Source: Sulfitobacter delicatus (GTDB lineage Bacteria; Pseudomonadota; Alphaproteobacteria; Rhodobacterales; Rhodobacteraceae). From it: 64,000 nt of DNA. Each line of letters begins with the position of its first letter. The stretch's first letter is position 1. The stretch covers positions 577,992 to 641,991 of the forward strand of contig NZ_FNBP01000002.1 in assembly GCF_900102535.1 (NCBI RefSeq), given 5' to 3'. Below the pieces are notes generated by a model that searched no databases, was not told where the DNA came from, and saw nothing but the letters and a program-made list of their open reading frames with translations. This document shows positions 25,000 through 34,173 of this stretch, piece by piece. The translations under genes were made by a program, and so were the position numbers.

Positions 25000-26892
25000 A
25001 TGGGATACCGCGAGACCTACGACCGCTGGAAGGACGACCCGGAGGCCTATTGGCTGGAGCAGGCCGAGGCCATCGAATGGGACACACCGCCCACGAAGGC
25101 GCTCTTTGACCGGGGCGACGACCTCTATGAATGGTTCGCGGATGCCAGCGTCAACACCTGCTACAACGCGGTGGACCGCCATGTGGATCAGGGCAACGGC
25201 AAACGCGTGGCGATCATCCACGACAGCCCCATCACCGGCACGCAAACCCAGCTGACCTATGGCGAGCTTCAGGCCCATGTCGCCTCCCTCGCCGGCGCGC
25301 TCAAGGCGCAGGGGGTGGAGAAAGGCGACCGCGTCGTGATCTACATGCCGATGGTCCCGGAAGCGATTGAGGCAATGCTGGCCTGCGCCCGCATTGGCGC
25401 GATTCACTCTGTTGTCTTTGGCGGTTTCGCGGCCAACGAACTGGCCGTGCGCATCGACGACTGCAAACCCAAGGCGATCATCGCCGCCTCCTGCGGGTTG
25501 GAGCCGGGCCGTGTGGTGGATTACAAACCGCTGCTCGACGGGGCCATCGAACAGGCTACGCACAAACCCGAGACCTGCATCATCTTCCAACGCGGCCAAA
25601 AACCCTGCGAATTGATCCGGGGCCGCGACATCGACTGGTACGCCGCCCAAGACGGCGTACGCCCCGCGCCCTGCGTTCCGGTTGAGGGCAACCACCCGGC
25701 CTATATCCTCTATACCTCCGGCACCACCGGCGCGCCCAAAGGCGTGGTGCGCCCGACAGCGGGGCATTTGGTGGCGCTGAACTGGACGATGGAGAACATC
25801 TATAACGTCAAACCGGGCGAAGTCTTTTGGGCCGCGTCGGATGTGGGCTGGGTCGTGGGCCATAGCTACATCTGCTACGCGCCGCTGATTGCCGGGAACA
25901 CCACCGTGGTGTTTGAAGGCAAACCCGTCGGCACCCCCGACGCAGGCACTTTCTGGCGGGTGATCGAAGAGCATAAGGTCGCAAGCTTTTTCACCGCCCC
26001 CACCGCGATCCGCGCTGTGAAACGCGAAGACCCGGACGGCGAAGAGATCAAGAAATACGATCTGTCGAGCCTCCGCGCGCTCTACCTCGCGGGGGAACGG
26101 GCCGACCCCGACACCGTCGAATGGGCCCAGGAAAAGCTGGGCAAACCCGTCTACGACCACTGGTGGCAGACCGAGACCGGCTACACCATCGTCGGCAACC
26201 CGGTCGGGCTGGAGCCGCTGCCGGTCAAGGTCGGCTCCCCCACCGTGCCGATGCCGGGCTATGACGTGCAGATCCTTGATGAGAGCGGCCAGCCCCAACC
26301 GCCGGGCGAGCTTGGCGCGATTGCCATCAAACTGCCCCTCCCCCCCGGCACCCTGCCCGGCCTGTGGAACGCCAAAGAGCGCTTCCGCAAATCCTACCTC
26401 ACCACCTTCCCCGGCTATTACGAGACTGGCGACGCGGGCATGATCGACGAAGACGGCTATGTCTGGATCATGGCGCGCACCGATGATGTGATCAACGTCG
26501 CGGGCCACCGCCTGTCGACCGGCGCGATGGAAGAAGTCCTCGCCGGGCACCCCGATGTGGCCGAATGCGCCGTGGTCGGGGTCAGCGATGAGTTGAAAGG
26601 GCAATTGCCCGTGGGCTTTTTGTGCCTGACCAAAGGCGTGGACCGCCCCCATGACGAAATCGTCGCCGAGTGCGTCAAACGCATGCGCGAGCAGATCGGC
26701 CCCGTGGCGTCCTTCAAGCTCGCGGTGGTGGTGGACCGTCTGCCCAAAACCCGCTCGGGCAAAATCCTACGGGCGACGATGGTCAAGATCGCTGACGGGG
26801 CGGAGTTCAAACCGCCCGCGACGATCGACGATCCCGCCATTCTGGATGAAATCCGCGAGGCGCTCGGCACCATCGGCTACCCCAAAAGCTGA
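25000..26892 (+). CDS. prpE: Propionyl-CoA synthetase
   Basis: A 630-residue AMP-forming ligase, the usual PrpE length, that activates propionate to propionyl-CoA. Motifs are ILYTSGTTGAPKGVVRPTAG (A3), DHWWQTETGYTI (A5), GYYETGDAGMIDEDGYVWIM with TDDVINVAGHRLSTGAMEE (A7/A8), and PKTRSGKILR with the acetylation-regulated catalytic lysine. The early VVFGGFAANELAVRIDDCKP is typical of the Acs/PrpE subgroup, and LSTGAMEE favours PrpE over Acs. The ATG at 25000 follows AGGAGGAG. No prpBCD genes are nearby; propionyl-CoA probably enters a methylmalonyl pathway encoded elsewhere (inference). Confidence 0.93.
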   Translation: MGYRETYDRWKDDPEAYWLEQAEAIEWDTPPTKALFDRGDDLYEWFADASVNTCYNAVDRHVDQGNGKRVAIIHDSPITGTQTQLTYGELQAHVASLAGALKAQGVEKGDRVVIYMPMVPEAIEAMLACARIGAIHSVVFGGFAANELAVRIDDCKPKAIIAASCGLEPGRVVDYKPLLDGAIEQATHKPETCIIFQRGQKPCELIRGRDIDWYAAQDGVRPAPCVPVEGNHPAYILYTSGTTGAPKGVVRPTAGHLVALNWTMENIYNVKPGEVFWAASDVGWVVGHSYICYAPLIAGNTTVVFEGKPVGTPDAGTFWRVIEEHKVASFFTAPTAIRAVKREDPDGEEIKKYDLSSLRALYLAGERADPDTVEWAQEKLGKPVYDHWWQTETGYTIVGNPVGLEPLPVKVGSPTVPMPGYDVQILDESGQPQPPGELGAIAIKLPLPPGTLPGLWNAKERFRKSYLTTFPGYYETGDAGMIDEDGYVWIMARTDDVINVAGHRLSTGAMEEVLAGHPDVAECAVVGVSDELKGQLPVGFLCLTKGVDRPHDEIVAECVKRMREQIGPVASFKLAVVVDRLPKTRSGKILRATMVKIADGAEFKPPATIDDPAILDEIREALGTIGYPKS

Positions 26893-26905
26893 GCCTCCCC
26901 CATAA

Positions 26906-26931
26906 GCCGCGCTTGCCCCCAGCAGCGCGGC
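26906..26931 (+). terminator. GC hairpin after prpE
   Basis: GCCGCGC (26906-26912) pairs with GCGCGGC (26925-26931), starting 13 bp after the prpE stop. There is no T-tract, so at best it is a weak or Rho-assisted terminator. The remaining spacer to 27092 holds nothing else I can name. Confidence 0.45.
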
Positions 26932-27092
26932 CTCTACCCTTACGGGCCAAGGTGTCGGCATCTGCGTCGCCCCGGTCGCATTTTTTGAATTGCGCGCTGC
27001 GGCCAAAATATGCGAAGCGCCCCCGCAATGCACCATTCCCGGCGCAGACCATGACGACATGCTCGGCGGGCCATGCCCAGAAAGGTTTGACA

Positions 27093-28187
27093 GTGCAGAC
27101 CCCTTATTACCTGATCGACAAGTCCCACCTGAAGGACAACCTCGAAAAGATCGCCCGCCTGCGCGCGCTTTCCGGTGCCCGCTGCCTGCTGGCGCTGAAA
27201 TGTTTCGCCACATGGTCGGTCTTCGACTTCATGTCCGAGTATATGGACGGCTCGACTTCCTCATCGCTTTACGAAGTGCGACTGGGCGCCGAAAAATTCC
27301 CCGGCGAAACCCACGCCTATTCCGTCGCCTATGCCGATCACGAGATCGCCGAAGTGCTGGGCCATGCTGACAAGATCATCTTCAACTCCATCGGCCAACT
27401 CGACAAATTCGATGCGCAGTCCCAAGGCCACATTCGCGGCCTGCGCGTGAACCCCGGCGTCTCGACCTCGGAGTTCGACCTCGCCGACCCCGCCCGCCCC
27501 TTCAGCCGTCTGGGCGAGCATGACCCGGCGGCGATCGACGCCGTCTCGGACCGGATCACCGGGCTGATGTTCCACAACAATTGCGAGAACGACAGTTTCG
27601 AGCGCTTCGACGAGATGCTCACCCTGATCGAAGACCGCTTCGGCGCAGTGCTCGACAAGATGCAGTGGATCAGCCTCGGCGGCGGCATCCATTTCACGGG
27701 CAAAGACTACCCGCTCGACCGCCTCGCCCTGCGTCTCAAATCATTTGCCGAAGCCTTTGGCGTGCAGGTCTATCTGGAACCGGGTGAAGCCGCGATCACC
27801 GGGGCCGCGACGCTGGAGGTCACCGTCTTGGACACGATGTTCAACGGCAAGAACCTCGCCGTGGTCGACAGTTCCATCGAGGCGCATATGCTCGATCTGC
27901 TGATCTACCGCGAACCCGCCAAGATCGCGCCCGATACGGGCGACCACGCATGGATGATCTGCGGCAAATCCTGTCTCGCGGGCGATATCTTCGGCGAGTT
28001 CCGCTTTGACGCGCCGCTAAAGGCGGGCGACCGGCTGTCCTTTCAGGACGCCGCTGGCTACACGATGGTCAAGAAAAACTGGTTCAACGGCGTCAAGATG
28101 CCCAGCATCGCCATCCGCGAGTTGGACGGAACCACCCGAATGGTGCGCGATTTCGACTATGACGATTTCGCCGCCGCCCTGTCGTGA
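27093..28187 (+). CDS. nspC: Carboxynorspermidine / carboxyspermidine decarboxylase
   Basis: A 364-residue PLP-dependent decarboxylase of the alanine-racemase fold, making (nor)spermidine from its carboxy form. The PLP lysine is K36 (CLLALKCFATW), and later motifs are FNSIGQLDKF, RVNPGVSTSEFD, the glycine-rich SLGGGIHFTGKDY and YLEPGEAAITGA. GKSCLAGDIFGEF carries the catalytic cysteine. I chose GTG at 27093 because AAAGG lies 7 bp before it and the next residues (QTPYYLIDK) match the family start; an in-frame ATG further upstream is an alternative. It is followed 20 bp later by the partner dehydrogenase, forming the alternative polyamine pathway operon. Confidence 0.93.
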   Translation: MQTPYYLIDKSHLKDNLEKIARLRALSGARCLLALKCFATWSVFDFMSEYMDGSTSSSLYEVRLGAEKFPGETHAYSVAYADHEIAEVLGHADKIIFNSIGQLDKFDAQSQGHIRGLRVNPGVSTSEFDLADPARPFSRLGEHDPAAIDAVSDRITGLMFHNNCENDSFERFDEMLTLIEDRFGAVLDKMQWISLGGGIHFTGKDYPLDRLALRLKSFAEAFGVQVYLEPGEAAITGAATLEVTVLDTMFNGKNLAVVDSSIEAHMLDLLIYREPAKIAPDTGDHAWMICGKSCLAGDIFGEFRFDAPLKAGDRLSFQDAAGYTMVKKNWFNGVKMPSIAIRELDGTTRMVRDFDYDDFAAALS

Positions 28188-28207
28188 CATTGAGAGAGGT
28201 ACCCTAC

Positions 28208-29449
28208 ATGAAACGCAATGTTCTTATCATCGGCGCGGGCGGCGTCGCACAGGTTGTGGCGCATAAATGCGCGCAGAATAACGACAAATTGGGCGATCTG
28301 CATATCGCCAGCCGCACGGTCTCAAAATGCGAGGCGATCATCGCCAGCGTGCATGAGAAGAACGCGATGAAACAGGACGGCGTGTTTAATGCGCATGAAG
28401 TCGACGGTATGGACACCGCCGCCGTCGCAGCGCTCATCAAAGATACCGGCTGCCAGATCGTCATCAACGTCGGCTCGCCCTTCGTCAACATGACCGTGCT
28501 CGAAGCCTGCATCCAGACCGGCGCCGCCTATATCGACACCGCGATCCACGAAGACCCCCGCAAAATCTGCGAGACACCGCCATGGTATGGCAACTACGAA
28601 TGGAAGCGCCGAGAGGCCTGTGCCGAAGCCGGTGTGACCGCGATTTTGGGCGCTGGTTTCGATCCCGGCATGGTCAACGCTTTCGCCCGTTTCGCCGTCG
28701 ATGAGTTCATGGATGAAGTGAAATCCATCGACATCGTCGACATCAACGCGGGCGATCATGGCAAGTATTTCTCGACCAACTTTGACCCGGAAATCAACTT
28801 CCGCGAATTCACCGGCACCGTCTACAGCTGGCAAGAAGGCGAATGGAAAGAGAACAAGATGTTCGAAGTGGGCCGCGAATGGGATCTGCCCGTCGTCGGC
28901 AAGCAAAAGGCCTATATGTCGGGCCATGACGAGGTGCATTCCTTGGCCGCGAACTACCCCGAGGCCGACGTGCGTTTCTGGATGGGCTTTGGGGACCACT
29001 ACATCAATGTCTTCACTGTTTTGCAGAACCTCGGCCTTCTGTCCGAGCAGCCAGTGACCACCGCCGAGGGGCTGGAAGTCGTGCCGCTGAAGGTCGTGAA
29101 GGCCGTGCTACCCGATCCGTCCAGCCTTGCGCCGAACTACACCGGTAAGACCTGCATTGGCGATCTGGTGAAAGGCGTGAAGGACGGCGAAGAGGTTGAA
29201 GTCTTTGTCTACAACGTCGCCGATCACAAGGACGCCTATAATGAGGTCGGCTCGCAGGGTATTTCCTACACCGCTGGCGTGCCGCCCGTGGCCTTCGCGA
29301 TGCTGATTGCCGATGGCGCCTATGACACCGGCACGATGGTCAATGTCGAAGAGCTGGACCCCAAGCCGCTCTTCACCCTACTGGATGACATCGGCCTGCC
29401 GACCCGTGTGAAGGACGACAAGGGCGACCGCGAGTGGCATAAAGCTTAA
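28208..29449 (+). CDS. Carboxynorspermidine dehydrogenase (saccharopine dehydrogenase family)
   Basis: A 413-residue NAD(P)H-dependent reductase that condenses aspartate semialdehyde with a diamine (putrescine or diaminopropane) to carboxy(nor)spermidine. The N-terminal Rossmann motif is VLIIGAGGVAQVVAHKCAQN, and the substrate domain contains GAGFDPGMVNAFARF, typical of saccharopine dehydrogenase-like enzymes in this pathway. The ATG at 28208 follows GAGAGG; the frame opens at 28184, but that stretch overlaps nspC. Adjacent nspC makes the assignment strong. Whether the product is spermidine or norspermidine cannot be read from the sequence. A clear terminator follows. Confidence 0.92.
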   Translation: MKRNVLIIGAGGVAQVVAHKCAQNNDKLGDLHIASRTVSKCEAIIASVHEKNAMKQDGVFNAHEVDGMDTAAVAALIKDTGCQIVINVGSPFVNMTVLEACIQTGAAYIDTAIHEDPRKICETPPWYGNYEWKRREACAEAGVTAILGAGFDPGMVNAFARFAVDEFMDEVKSIDIVDINAGDHGKYFSTNFDPEINFREFTGTVYSWQEGEWKENKMFEVGREWDLPVVGKQKAYMSGHDEVHSLAANYPEADVRFWMGFGDHYINVFTVLQNLGLLSEQPVTTAEGLEVVPLKVVKAVLPDPSSLAPNYTGKTCIGDLVKGVKDGEEVEVFVYNVADHKDAYNEVGSQGISYTAGVPPVAFAMLIADGAYDTGTMVNVEELDPKPLFTLLDDIGLPTRVKDDKGDREWHKA

Positions 29450-29463
29450 AGCTACCGACACAT

Positions 29464-29490
29464 AAAAGGCGCCCGATCTGGGCGCCTTTT
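29464..29490. terminator. Bidirectional intrinsic terminator
   Basis: AAAAGGCGCCC (29464-29474), loop GATCT, GGGCGCCTTTT (29480-29490), then TTCT. It lies 14 bp after the polyamine dehydrogenase stop and 23 bp before the end of the convergent csbD-like gene, so it can serve both. Confidence 0.93.
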
Positions 29491-29513
29491 TCTATGTTCG
29501 ATGGCCGCGCGGT

Positions 29514-29711
29514 TTAGTATTTTGCGGCGAAGTCATCCACTTGGCGCTCAGCCTCATCCTTGGCCACGCCATAGCGTTCCTGAACCTTGCCAACCAGTTG
29601 TTCCCGGTTGCCGCGGGTCTCTGTGATTTCGTCGTCCGTCAGATCACCCCATTGCGCCTTCGCCGCGCCGGTCATCTGTTTCCAATTGCCTTCGATACGA
29701 TCCCAATTCAT
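29514..29711 (-). CDS. CsbD family stress-response protein
   Basis: A 65-residue hydrophilic helical protein of the CsbD family. The N-terminal MNWDRIEGNWKQMTGAAKAQ and the later LVGKVQERYGVAKDEAERQ are diagnostic. CsbD-like proteins are abundant in stress and stationary phase (sigma-B controlled in Bacillus); their molecular role is unknown. The ATG follows AAGGAGACC. It is monocistronic, bounded by a bidirectional terminator downstream. Confidence 0.93.
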   Translation of the reverse strand: MNWDRIEGNWKQMTGAAKAQWGDLTDDEITETRGNREQLVGKVQERYGVAKDEAERQVDDFAAKY

Positions 29712-29958
29712 TGCAGGTCTCCTTTTCTTTGGCTGTGAAATGCGGAAAAGCCGCTTTCATAGGGGAAACGCGAAGGGGGAGTCCGTGGTTCCTCCACTTT
29801 GCCGAGTAGGCAATGGGCCGCCACTCGCCAGCATTGCATCGAATAGCAGAGGGCAGCGCCGGCCCGCGGGGTGGTGCTGAAAGCGCCGCCCCAGGGGGGC
29901 GGGTCATGCTGGAAGCTTGCCTAATACAAGACGCTGCCCGGCGTGCCGCCGGGCGGGA
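29712..29958. other. Intergenic region with GC hairpin downstream of nadK
   Basis: This 247-bp spacer lies between csbD-like and nadK, both on the minus strand. GCCCGGCG (29936-29943) pairs with CGCCGGGC (29947-29954), just after the nadK stop; it is probably the nadK terminator although the following T content is low. The rest should contain the csbD promoter, for which I see no confident -35/-10 pair. Confidence 0.55.
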
Positions 29959-30720
29959 CTAGTTAAACTGCTCCGAGATCAACCGCTCTTCCAACCCATG
30001 CCCCGGATCAAACAAAATCCGATGCGAAATCGTCGGGTCTGACCGTATCTCAACCGTCGCCACATTCCGGTGCGACTTGCCGTCCGCATCTGCCATCACC
30101 GGGCGCTTATCCGCCTCCAGCACATCAAACCGCACCGTAGCGCTCTTGGGCAGCAACGCCCCGCGCCAGCGCCGGGGCCGGAACGCTGCCACCGGAGTCA
30201 ACGCCAGCACATCCGCGCCAATCGGCAGGATCGGCCCATGCGCGGAATAATTATAGGCCGTCGACCCCGCAGGCGTCGCCACCAGCGCCCCATCACAGAC
30301 CAGCTCCTCCATCCGCTGGCGCCCATCCACGGTGATCCGCAGCTTCGCCGCCTGCGGCCCAGCGCGCAGCAAAGACACTTCATTGATTGCCAGCGCCGTC
30401 GCGCGGCTGCCGTCGATATGCGTGGCCTCCATGACCAGCGGATTGATCACCGCTTCCTCTGCCGCCGCCAAGCGCTCCTGCAACGCGTCCTCGTGATATT
30501 CATTCATCAAGAACCCAATGGTCCCCCGGTTCATCCCATAGACCGGCACGTCCAACTCTTGCGTGCTGTGCAGCGTATGCAACATGAAGCCGTCCCCGCC
30601 CAGCGCCACGATCACATCCGCCTCCGCGGGGCTCACATCCCCATAGCGCCCGATCAAAGCGGCCCGCGCGGTCTGAGCGACGCTGGCGCGGCTGGCAACA
30701 AAGGCGATTTTCTGCGACAT
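29959..30720 (-). CDS. nadK: NAD kinase
   Basis: A 253-residue ATP-NAD kinase that phosphorylates NAD to NADP. The glycine-rich kinase motif is [14 protein letters not shown] (GGDG at 41-44), and the second motifs are [20 protein letters not shown] and [21 protein letters not shown]. The length is usual for alphaproteobacterial NadK. The ATG at 30720 is preferred to an upstream TTG at 30744. It is divergent from glyA with a 184-bp spacer. Confidence 0.95.
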   Translation of the reverse strand: MSQKIAFVASRASVAQTARAALIGRYGDVSPAEADVIVALGGDGFMLHTLHSTQELDVPVYGMNRGTIGFLMNEYHEDALQERLAAAEEAVINPLVMEATHIDGSRATALAINEVSLLRAGPQAAKLRITVDGRQRMEELVCDGALVATPAGSTAYNYSAHGPILPIGADVLALTPVAAFRPRRWRGALLPKSATVRFDVLEADKRPVMADADGKSHRNVATVEIRSDPTISHRILFDPGHGLEERLISEQFN

Positions 30721-30904
30721 GGCGGGCGATCTATCCGGGAGCAAAGTTTCCGATGGTCGGCGTTTGGGGCCAAAACAATCACATTATTCCGCACACCACC
30801 AGCGCTGCCGCACATATCTTCCCATCGGTCGGTTTACAGCCTTCACCTTTTGCAATGTTTCCGATAGGCAACACGCGCAACCTGCCCCCATAGAGGAACC
30901 TCAG

Positions 30905-32182
30905 ATGTCCGATTTCTTCACCAGATCCCTAGCTGATTCCGACCCCGCCATCACCGCTTCCATCCGCGACGAACTGGGCCGCCAGCGCGACGAGATCGAA
31001 CTGATCGCCAGCGAGAATATCGTCTCCACTGCGGTGCTCGAAGCGCAGGGCAGCATCATGACCAACAAATATGCCGAAGGCTATCCGGGCCGTCGGTACT
31101 ATGGCGGTTGCGAACATGTCGACGTGGCCGAGAACCTCGCCATCGAGCGCGCCTGCAAGCTCTTCGACTGCCAATTCGCCAACGTGCAGCCAAACTCCGG
31201 CAGCCAAGCGAACCAAGGCGTCTTCACCGCCCTGCTGCAACCCGGCGACACCATTCTGGGCATGAGCCTTGATGCCGGGGGCCACCTGACCCACGGGGCC
31301 AAGCCGAACCAATCCGGCAAATGGTTCAACGCGGTGCAATACGGCGTGCGCAAACAAGACAACCTGCTGGACTATGACCAGGTCGCCGAACTGGCCACTG
31401 AGCATAAGCCCAAGATGATCATCGCCGGCGGCTCCGCCATCCCGCGCCAGATCGACTTTGCCAAAATGCGCGAGATTGCCGACAGCGTCGGTGCCTATCT
31501 TCTCGTCGACATGGCCCATTTCGCGGGCCTCGTGGCCGCAGGCGAGCATCCCTCGCCCTTCCCCCACGCCCATGTCGCGACGACCACCACCCACAAGACC
31601 CTGCGCGGCCCGCGTGGTGGCATGATCCTAACCAATGACGAGGCGATCTCGAAAAAGGTCAACTCGGCCATCTTCCCCGGCATTCAGGGCGGCCCCCTGA
31701 TGCATGTCATCGCTGCCAAGGCCGTGGCCTTTGGCGAGGCGCTGCAACCGGGTTTCAAAGACTACGCCAAACAGGTCATCGCCAATGCACAAGCGCTGTC
31801 GGACCAGTTAATCAAAGGCGGGCTCGACACCGTGACCCACGGCACCGACACCCATGTGGTGCTGGTTGATCTGCGGCCCAAAGGCGTCAAAGGCAACGAC
31901 ACTGAAAAAGCGCTGGGCCGGGCGCATATCACCTGCAACAAGAACGGCGTGCCGTTTGACCCCGAAAAGCCGATGGTCACCTCGGGCATTCGTCTGGGCT
32001 CTCCCGCAGGCACGACGCGCGGTTTTGGTGAGGCTGAGTTCCGCCAGATCGCGGATTGGATCATCGAAGTGGTTGATGGGCTGGCCGCCAATGGGGCTGA
32101 GGGAAATGCTGAGGTTGAGGCCAAGGTGGCCGCTGAGGTTGAGGCGATGTGCCAGAACTTCCCGATGTATCCGAACCTCTGA
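30905..32182 (+). CDS. glyA: Serine hydroxymethyltransferase
   Basis: A 425-residue PLP enzyme interconverting serine and glycine with transfer of the one-carbon unit to tetrahydrofolate. The PLP lysine is K231 in [14 protein letters not shown]. Other fixed segments are [29 protein letters not shown] and [18 protein letters not shown]. The ATG at 30905 follows AGAGGAACC. The 184-bp upstream spacer shares the 9-mer GTTTCCGAT at 30746 and 30857, but I see no riboswitch fold. A GC hairpin follows the gene. Confidence 0.97.
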   Translation: MSDFFTRSLADSDPAITASIRDELGRQRDEIELIASENIVSTAVLEAQGSIMTNKYAEGYPGRRYYGGCEHVDVAENLAIERACKLFDCQFANVQPNSGSQANQGVFTALLQPGDTILGMSLDAGGHLTHGAKPNQSGKWFNAVQYGVRKQDNLLDYDQVAELATEHKPKMIIAGGSAIPRQIDFAKMREIADSVGAYLLVDMAHFAGLVAAGEHPSPFPHAHVATTTTHKTLRGPRGGMILTNDEAISKKVNSAIFPGIQGGPLMHVIAAKAVAFGEALQPGFKDYAKQVIANAQALSDQLIKGGLDTVTHGTDTHVVLVDLRPKGVKGNDTEKALGRAHITCNKNGVPFDPEKPMVTSGIRLGSPAGTTRGFGEAEFRQIADWIIEVVDGLAANGAEGNAEVEAKVAAEVEAMCQNFPMYPNL

Positions 32183-32189
32183 AACACTT

Positions 32190-32213
32190 GGCCCCTGCAG
32201 CACTGCGGGGGCC
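32190..32213 (+). terminator. GC hairpin after glyA
   Basis: GGCCCC with TGCAG pairs to CTGC with GGGGCC across 32190-32213, 7 bp after the glyA stop. No T-tract follows. The remaining spacer to the cupin gene (32214-32454) has only short GC repeats and nothing I can name. Confidence 0.55.
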
Positions 32214-32454
32214 ATCTGCCACTCCAGCCCGGAATCAAGGCGCCCCGCGCCGCCGGGCAGCGCCCGACCGCCCCATGGGCGGGCGCTTTAGCGACTAAGC
32301 ACTCCCTCGCGACCACACATCAAACCTGACAGATAAAGTGGCAACCACGTCTGATCCGATGCCCACCCGCGGTCTGGCGCCGCCCTCTAACTCAACGCTA
32401 TCCCTTGCCGATCCCCCACCACCGCGCCACATTCTCCCCCAAAGGAGAACCCAT

Positions 32455-32853
32455 ATGATCGTCCACCCCGCAAACAGCCGCCCCAGTGAGCCCGGCCCCG
32501 AAGACTACTTCACCGGCGAGGTGCAAATGACCCCGCTGATCTCCGCCCCCGCTCCGGCGCGGCTGCGCGGTGTCAGCGTCACCTTCCAGCCCGGCGCCCG
32601 CACTGCGTGGCACGTCCACCCCTTGGGCCAAACGCTCATCGTCACCCAAGGCACAGGCCGCGCCCAGACCGAAGGCGGCCCGGTGCAAACGCTTAACGAA
32701 GGCGATGTCGTCTGGTTTGATGCGGGCGAAAAACACTGGCACGGTGCCGCACCTGACAGCACGATGACCCATATCGCCCTGCAAGAAGCGCAGGTCGGCG
32801 AAGCGGTCGAATGGTTGGAAAAAGTCTCAGACGCAGACTACGACCCGGCCTAA
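32455..32853 (+). CDS. Cupin domain protein
   Basis: A 132-residue single-domain beta-barrel protein. Cupin motif 1 is AWHVHPLGQTLIVTQG, with metal ligands H53 and H55 and Gln at position 59; motif 2 is GDVVWFDAGEKHWHG with H94 or H96. It resembles the small manganese cupins annotated as mandelonitrile-lyase- or carboxymuconolactone-associated, but catalysis cannot be assigned. The open frame extends upstream; the ATG at 32455 is clear because AAAGGAG lies 7 bp before it. It converges with a small membrane-protein gene. Confidence 0.85.
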   Translation: MIVHPANSRPSEPGPEDYFTGEVQMTPLISAPAPARLRGVSVTFQPGARTAWHVHPLGQTLIVTQGTGRAQTEGGPVQTLNEGDVVWFDAGEKHWHGAAPDSTMTHIALQEAQVGEAVEWLEKVSDADYDPA

Positions 32854-32868
32854 GCCAATCAGCGCGGC

Positions 32869-33252
32869 TCAGACGTAGCCGCGCCACCACAGCCAAAGCA
32901 CAAAACCCGCAATCACCACGATCAGATTAAACGCCACCGTCGCGGCAATATCCAACAGCCGCCCGCGACGGCGATAGCCCACATCCACCGCCCGCAGATG
33001 CGCGTTCACCCGGTCCAGCGCGGCCCATACCGGTGTCGGCTCCAACTGCCGCGCAATAAGCGGATTGCCAACCACCCGCTCAGTGCGGCTCAGCAACCGC
33101 CCATCGGCCCTCAGCCCCCGCGGCAAATCCCGCCCGGCACGGCCAAAGGCCTGATGCAGGTCATGCGACTTGATCCGCAGCTTGTCTTTGAACAAAGCGC
33201 GCAGGGCTTCGGCCCGGCTGGTGAATTCATTGGCATCAATCATGGCGCGCAT
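32869..33252 (-). CDS. Hypothetical protein with one C-terminal membrane segment
   Basis: A 127-residue protein (124 if the ATG at 33243 is used; neither start has a good ribosome site). The N-terminal 95 residues are soluble, helical and basic, followed by a single hydrophobic segment near the end (about 105-124, AATVAFNLIVVIAGFVLWLW). This suggests a C-terminally anchored inner-membrane protein. I do not recognise the family. It is divergent from an alpha/beta hydrolase gene 45 bp away and convergent with the cupin gene 15 bp away. Confidence 0.7.
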   Translation of the reverse strand: MRAMIDANEFTSRAEALRALFKDKLRIKSHDLHQAFGRAGRDLPRGLRADGRLLSRTERVVGNPLIARQLEPTPVWAALDRVNAHLRAVDVGYRRRGRLLDIAATVAFNLIVVIAGFVLWLWWRGYV

Positions 33253-33297
33253 CTAATCGCTCTGGCCCCCGGCCTGCAATGGCCCTAATTTGCCCCC

Positions 33298-34080
33298 ATG
33301 CTGAATTACACCGAATATGGCGACACCGCCGCCTCCCCGCCGCTGCTCATTGTCCACGGGCTCTATGGCTCGGGCCGCAACTGGGGCGTGATCGCCAAAC
33401 GCCTCGCCGATACGCGCCGCACCGTGACCGTCGACATGCGCAACCATGGCAACAGCCCGCATCACGACAGCCACAGCTACGCGGACCTCGCCCAAGACCT
33501 CGCCGAACTCATCGAACACCTCGGCGGCCCAGTGGATATCTGCGGCCACTCCATGGGCGGCAAGGCGGTGATGATGCTCGCCCTCACCCGCCCAGACCTG
33601 CTGCGCCGCGTCGTGGTCGCCGACATCGCCCCCGTCGCCTATGGCCACACCCAACAGATGTTCATCGACGCCATGCGCGACGTCGACCTTGCCCGCGTCG
33701 AACGCCGCTCGGACGCCGAAGCGCAACTGGCCGAGGCAGGAGTCGAACGCGCCCTGCAAAGCTTCTTCACCCAATCGCTGGATGTTCCCGGCAAACGCTG
33801 GCGGCTCAACCTCGACGCGCTGGAGGCCGAGATGCCGCAAATCATCGGCTGGCCCGAGGATGTCTCAGGCCAGTTCGACGGGCCAACGCTGTTCCTGTCG
33901 GGCGGCGCGTCGGACTATGTCCGCCCCGAGCACCGCGCCCCGATCAAAGACCTCTTCTCCCAAGCCCGCTTTGCCAAAATCCCCGACGCAGGCCACTGGC
34001 TGCACGCCGAAAAACCCCGCGAGTTCGAAGCTGCCCTGCGCGTCTTCCTTGACGCCGACCTGCCCCAAGACCCTGTCTGA
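33298..34080 (+). CDS. Alpha/beta hydrolase (YbfF-like esterase)
   Basis: A 260-residue cytoplasmic alpha/beta-fold hydrolase. The oxyanion region is LLIVHGLYGSGRNWG, the nucleophile elbow ICGHSMGGKAVM, and the catalytic histidine is in IPDAGHWLHAEKP, with an acid near SGGASDYV. The order and length match the YbfF/abhydrolase-11 type that hydrolyses short acyl esters and palmitoyl/malonyl-CoA. It is followed 93 bp later by a cyclopropane-fatty-acid synthase-type gene with its own promoter candidate. Confidence 0.9.
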   Translation: MLNYTEYGDTAASPPLLIVHGLYGSGRNWGVIAKRLADTRRTVTVDMRNHGNSPHHDSHSYADLAQDLAELIEHLGGPVDICGHSMGGKAVMMLALTRPDLLRRVVVADIAPVAYGHTQQMFIDAMRDVDLARVERRSDAEAQLAEAGVERALQSFFTQSLDVPGKRWRLNLDALEAEMPQIIGWPEDVSGQFDGPTLFLSGGASDYVRPEHRAPIKDLFSQARFAKIPDAGHWLHAEKPREFEAALRVFLDADLPQDPV

Positions 34081-34081
34081 A

Positions 34082-34110
34082 TTGACCAAAACGCGTTTTT
34101 CGCGTAGTCT
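34082..34110 (+). promoter_or_regulatory. Candidate sigma-70 promoter with overlapping palindrome
   Basis: TTGACC (34082-34087), a 17-bp spacer and TAGTCT (34105-34110). The spacer contains the inverted repeat ACGCG-TTTTT-CGCGT (34091-34105), a possible operator overlapping the promoter. It lies upstream of the cfa-like gene. Confidence 0.4.
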
Positions 34111-34173
34111 ATAGGCGTATCATGGGGACGTGGCACCTGCATCGACCCCTCTGGGCAGCGCATGGGGGAAGAC

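Noticed and set aside
24832..26652. Long open frame antisense to prpE, continuous with the mipA gene (858 codons in total)
   Set aside because: Only the last 251 residues, from a clear signal peptide, look like a protein. The upstream part mirrors prpE and reflects codon bias in GC-rich DNA.
30721..30904. Glycine or other riboswitch before glyA
   Set aside because: No tandem aptamer-like conserved core or expression-platform terminator could be recognised by eye; only a repeated 9-mer.
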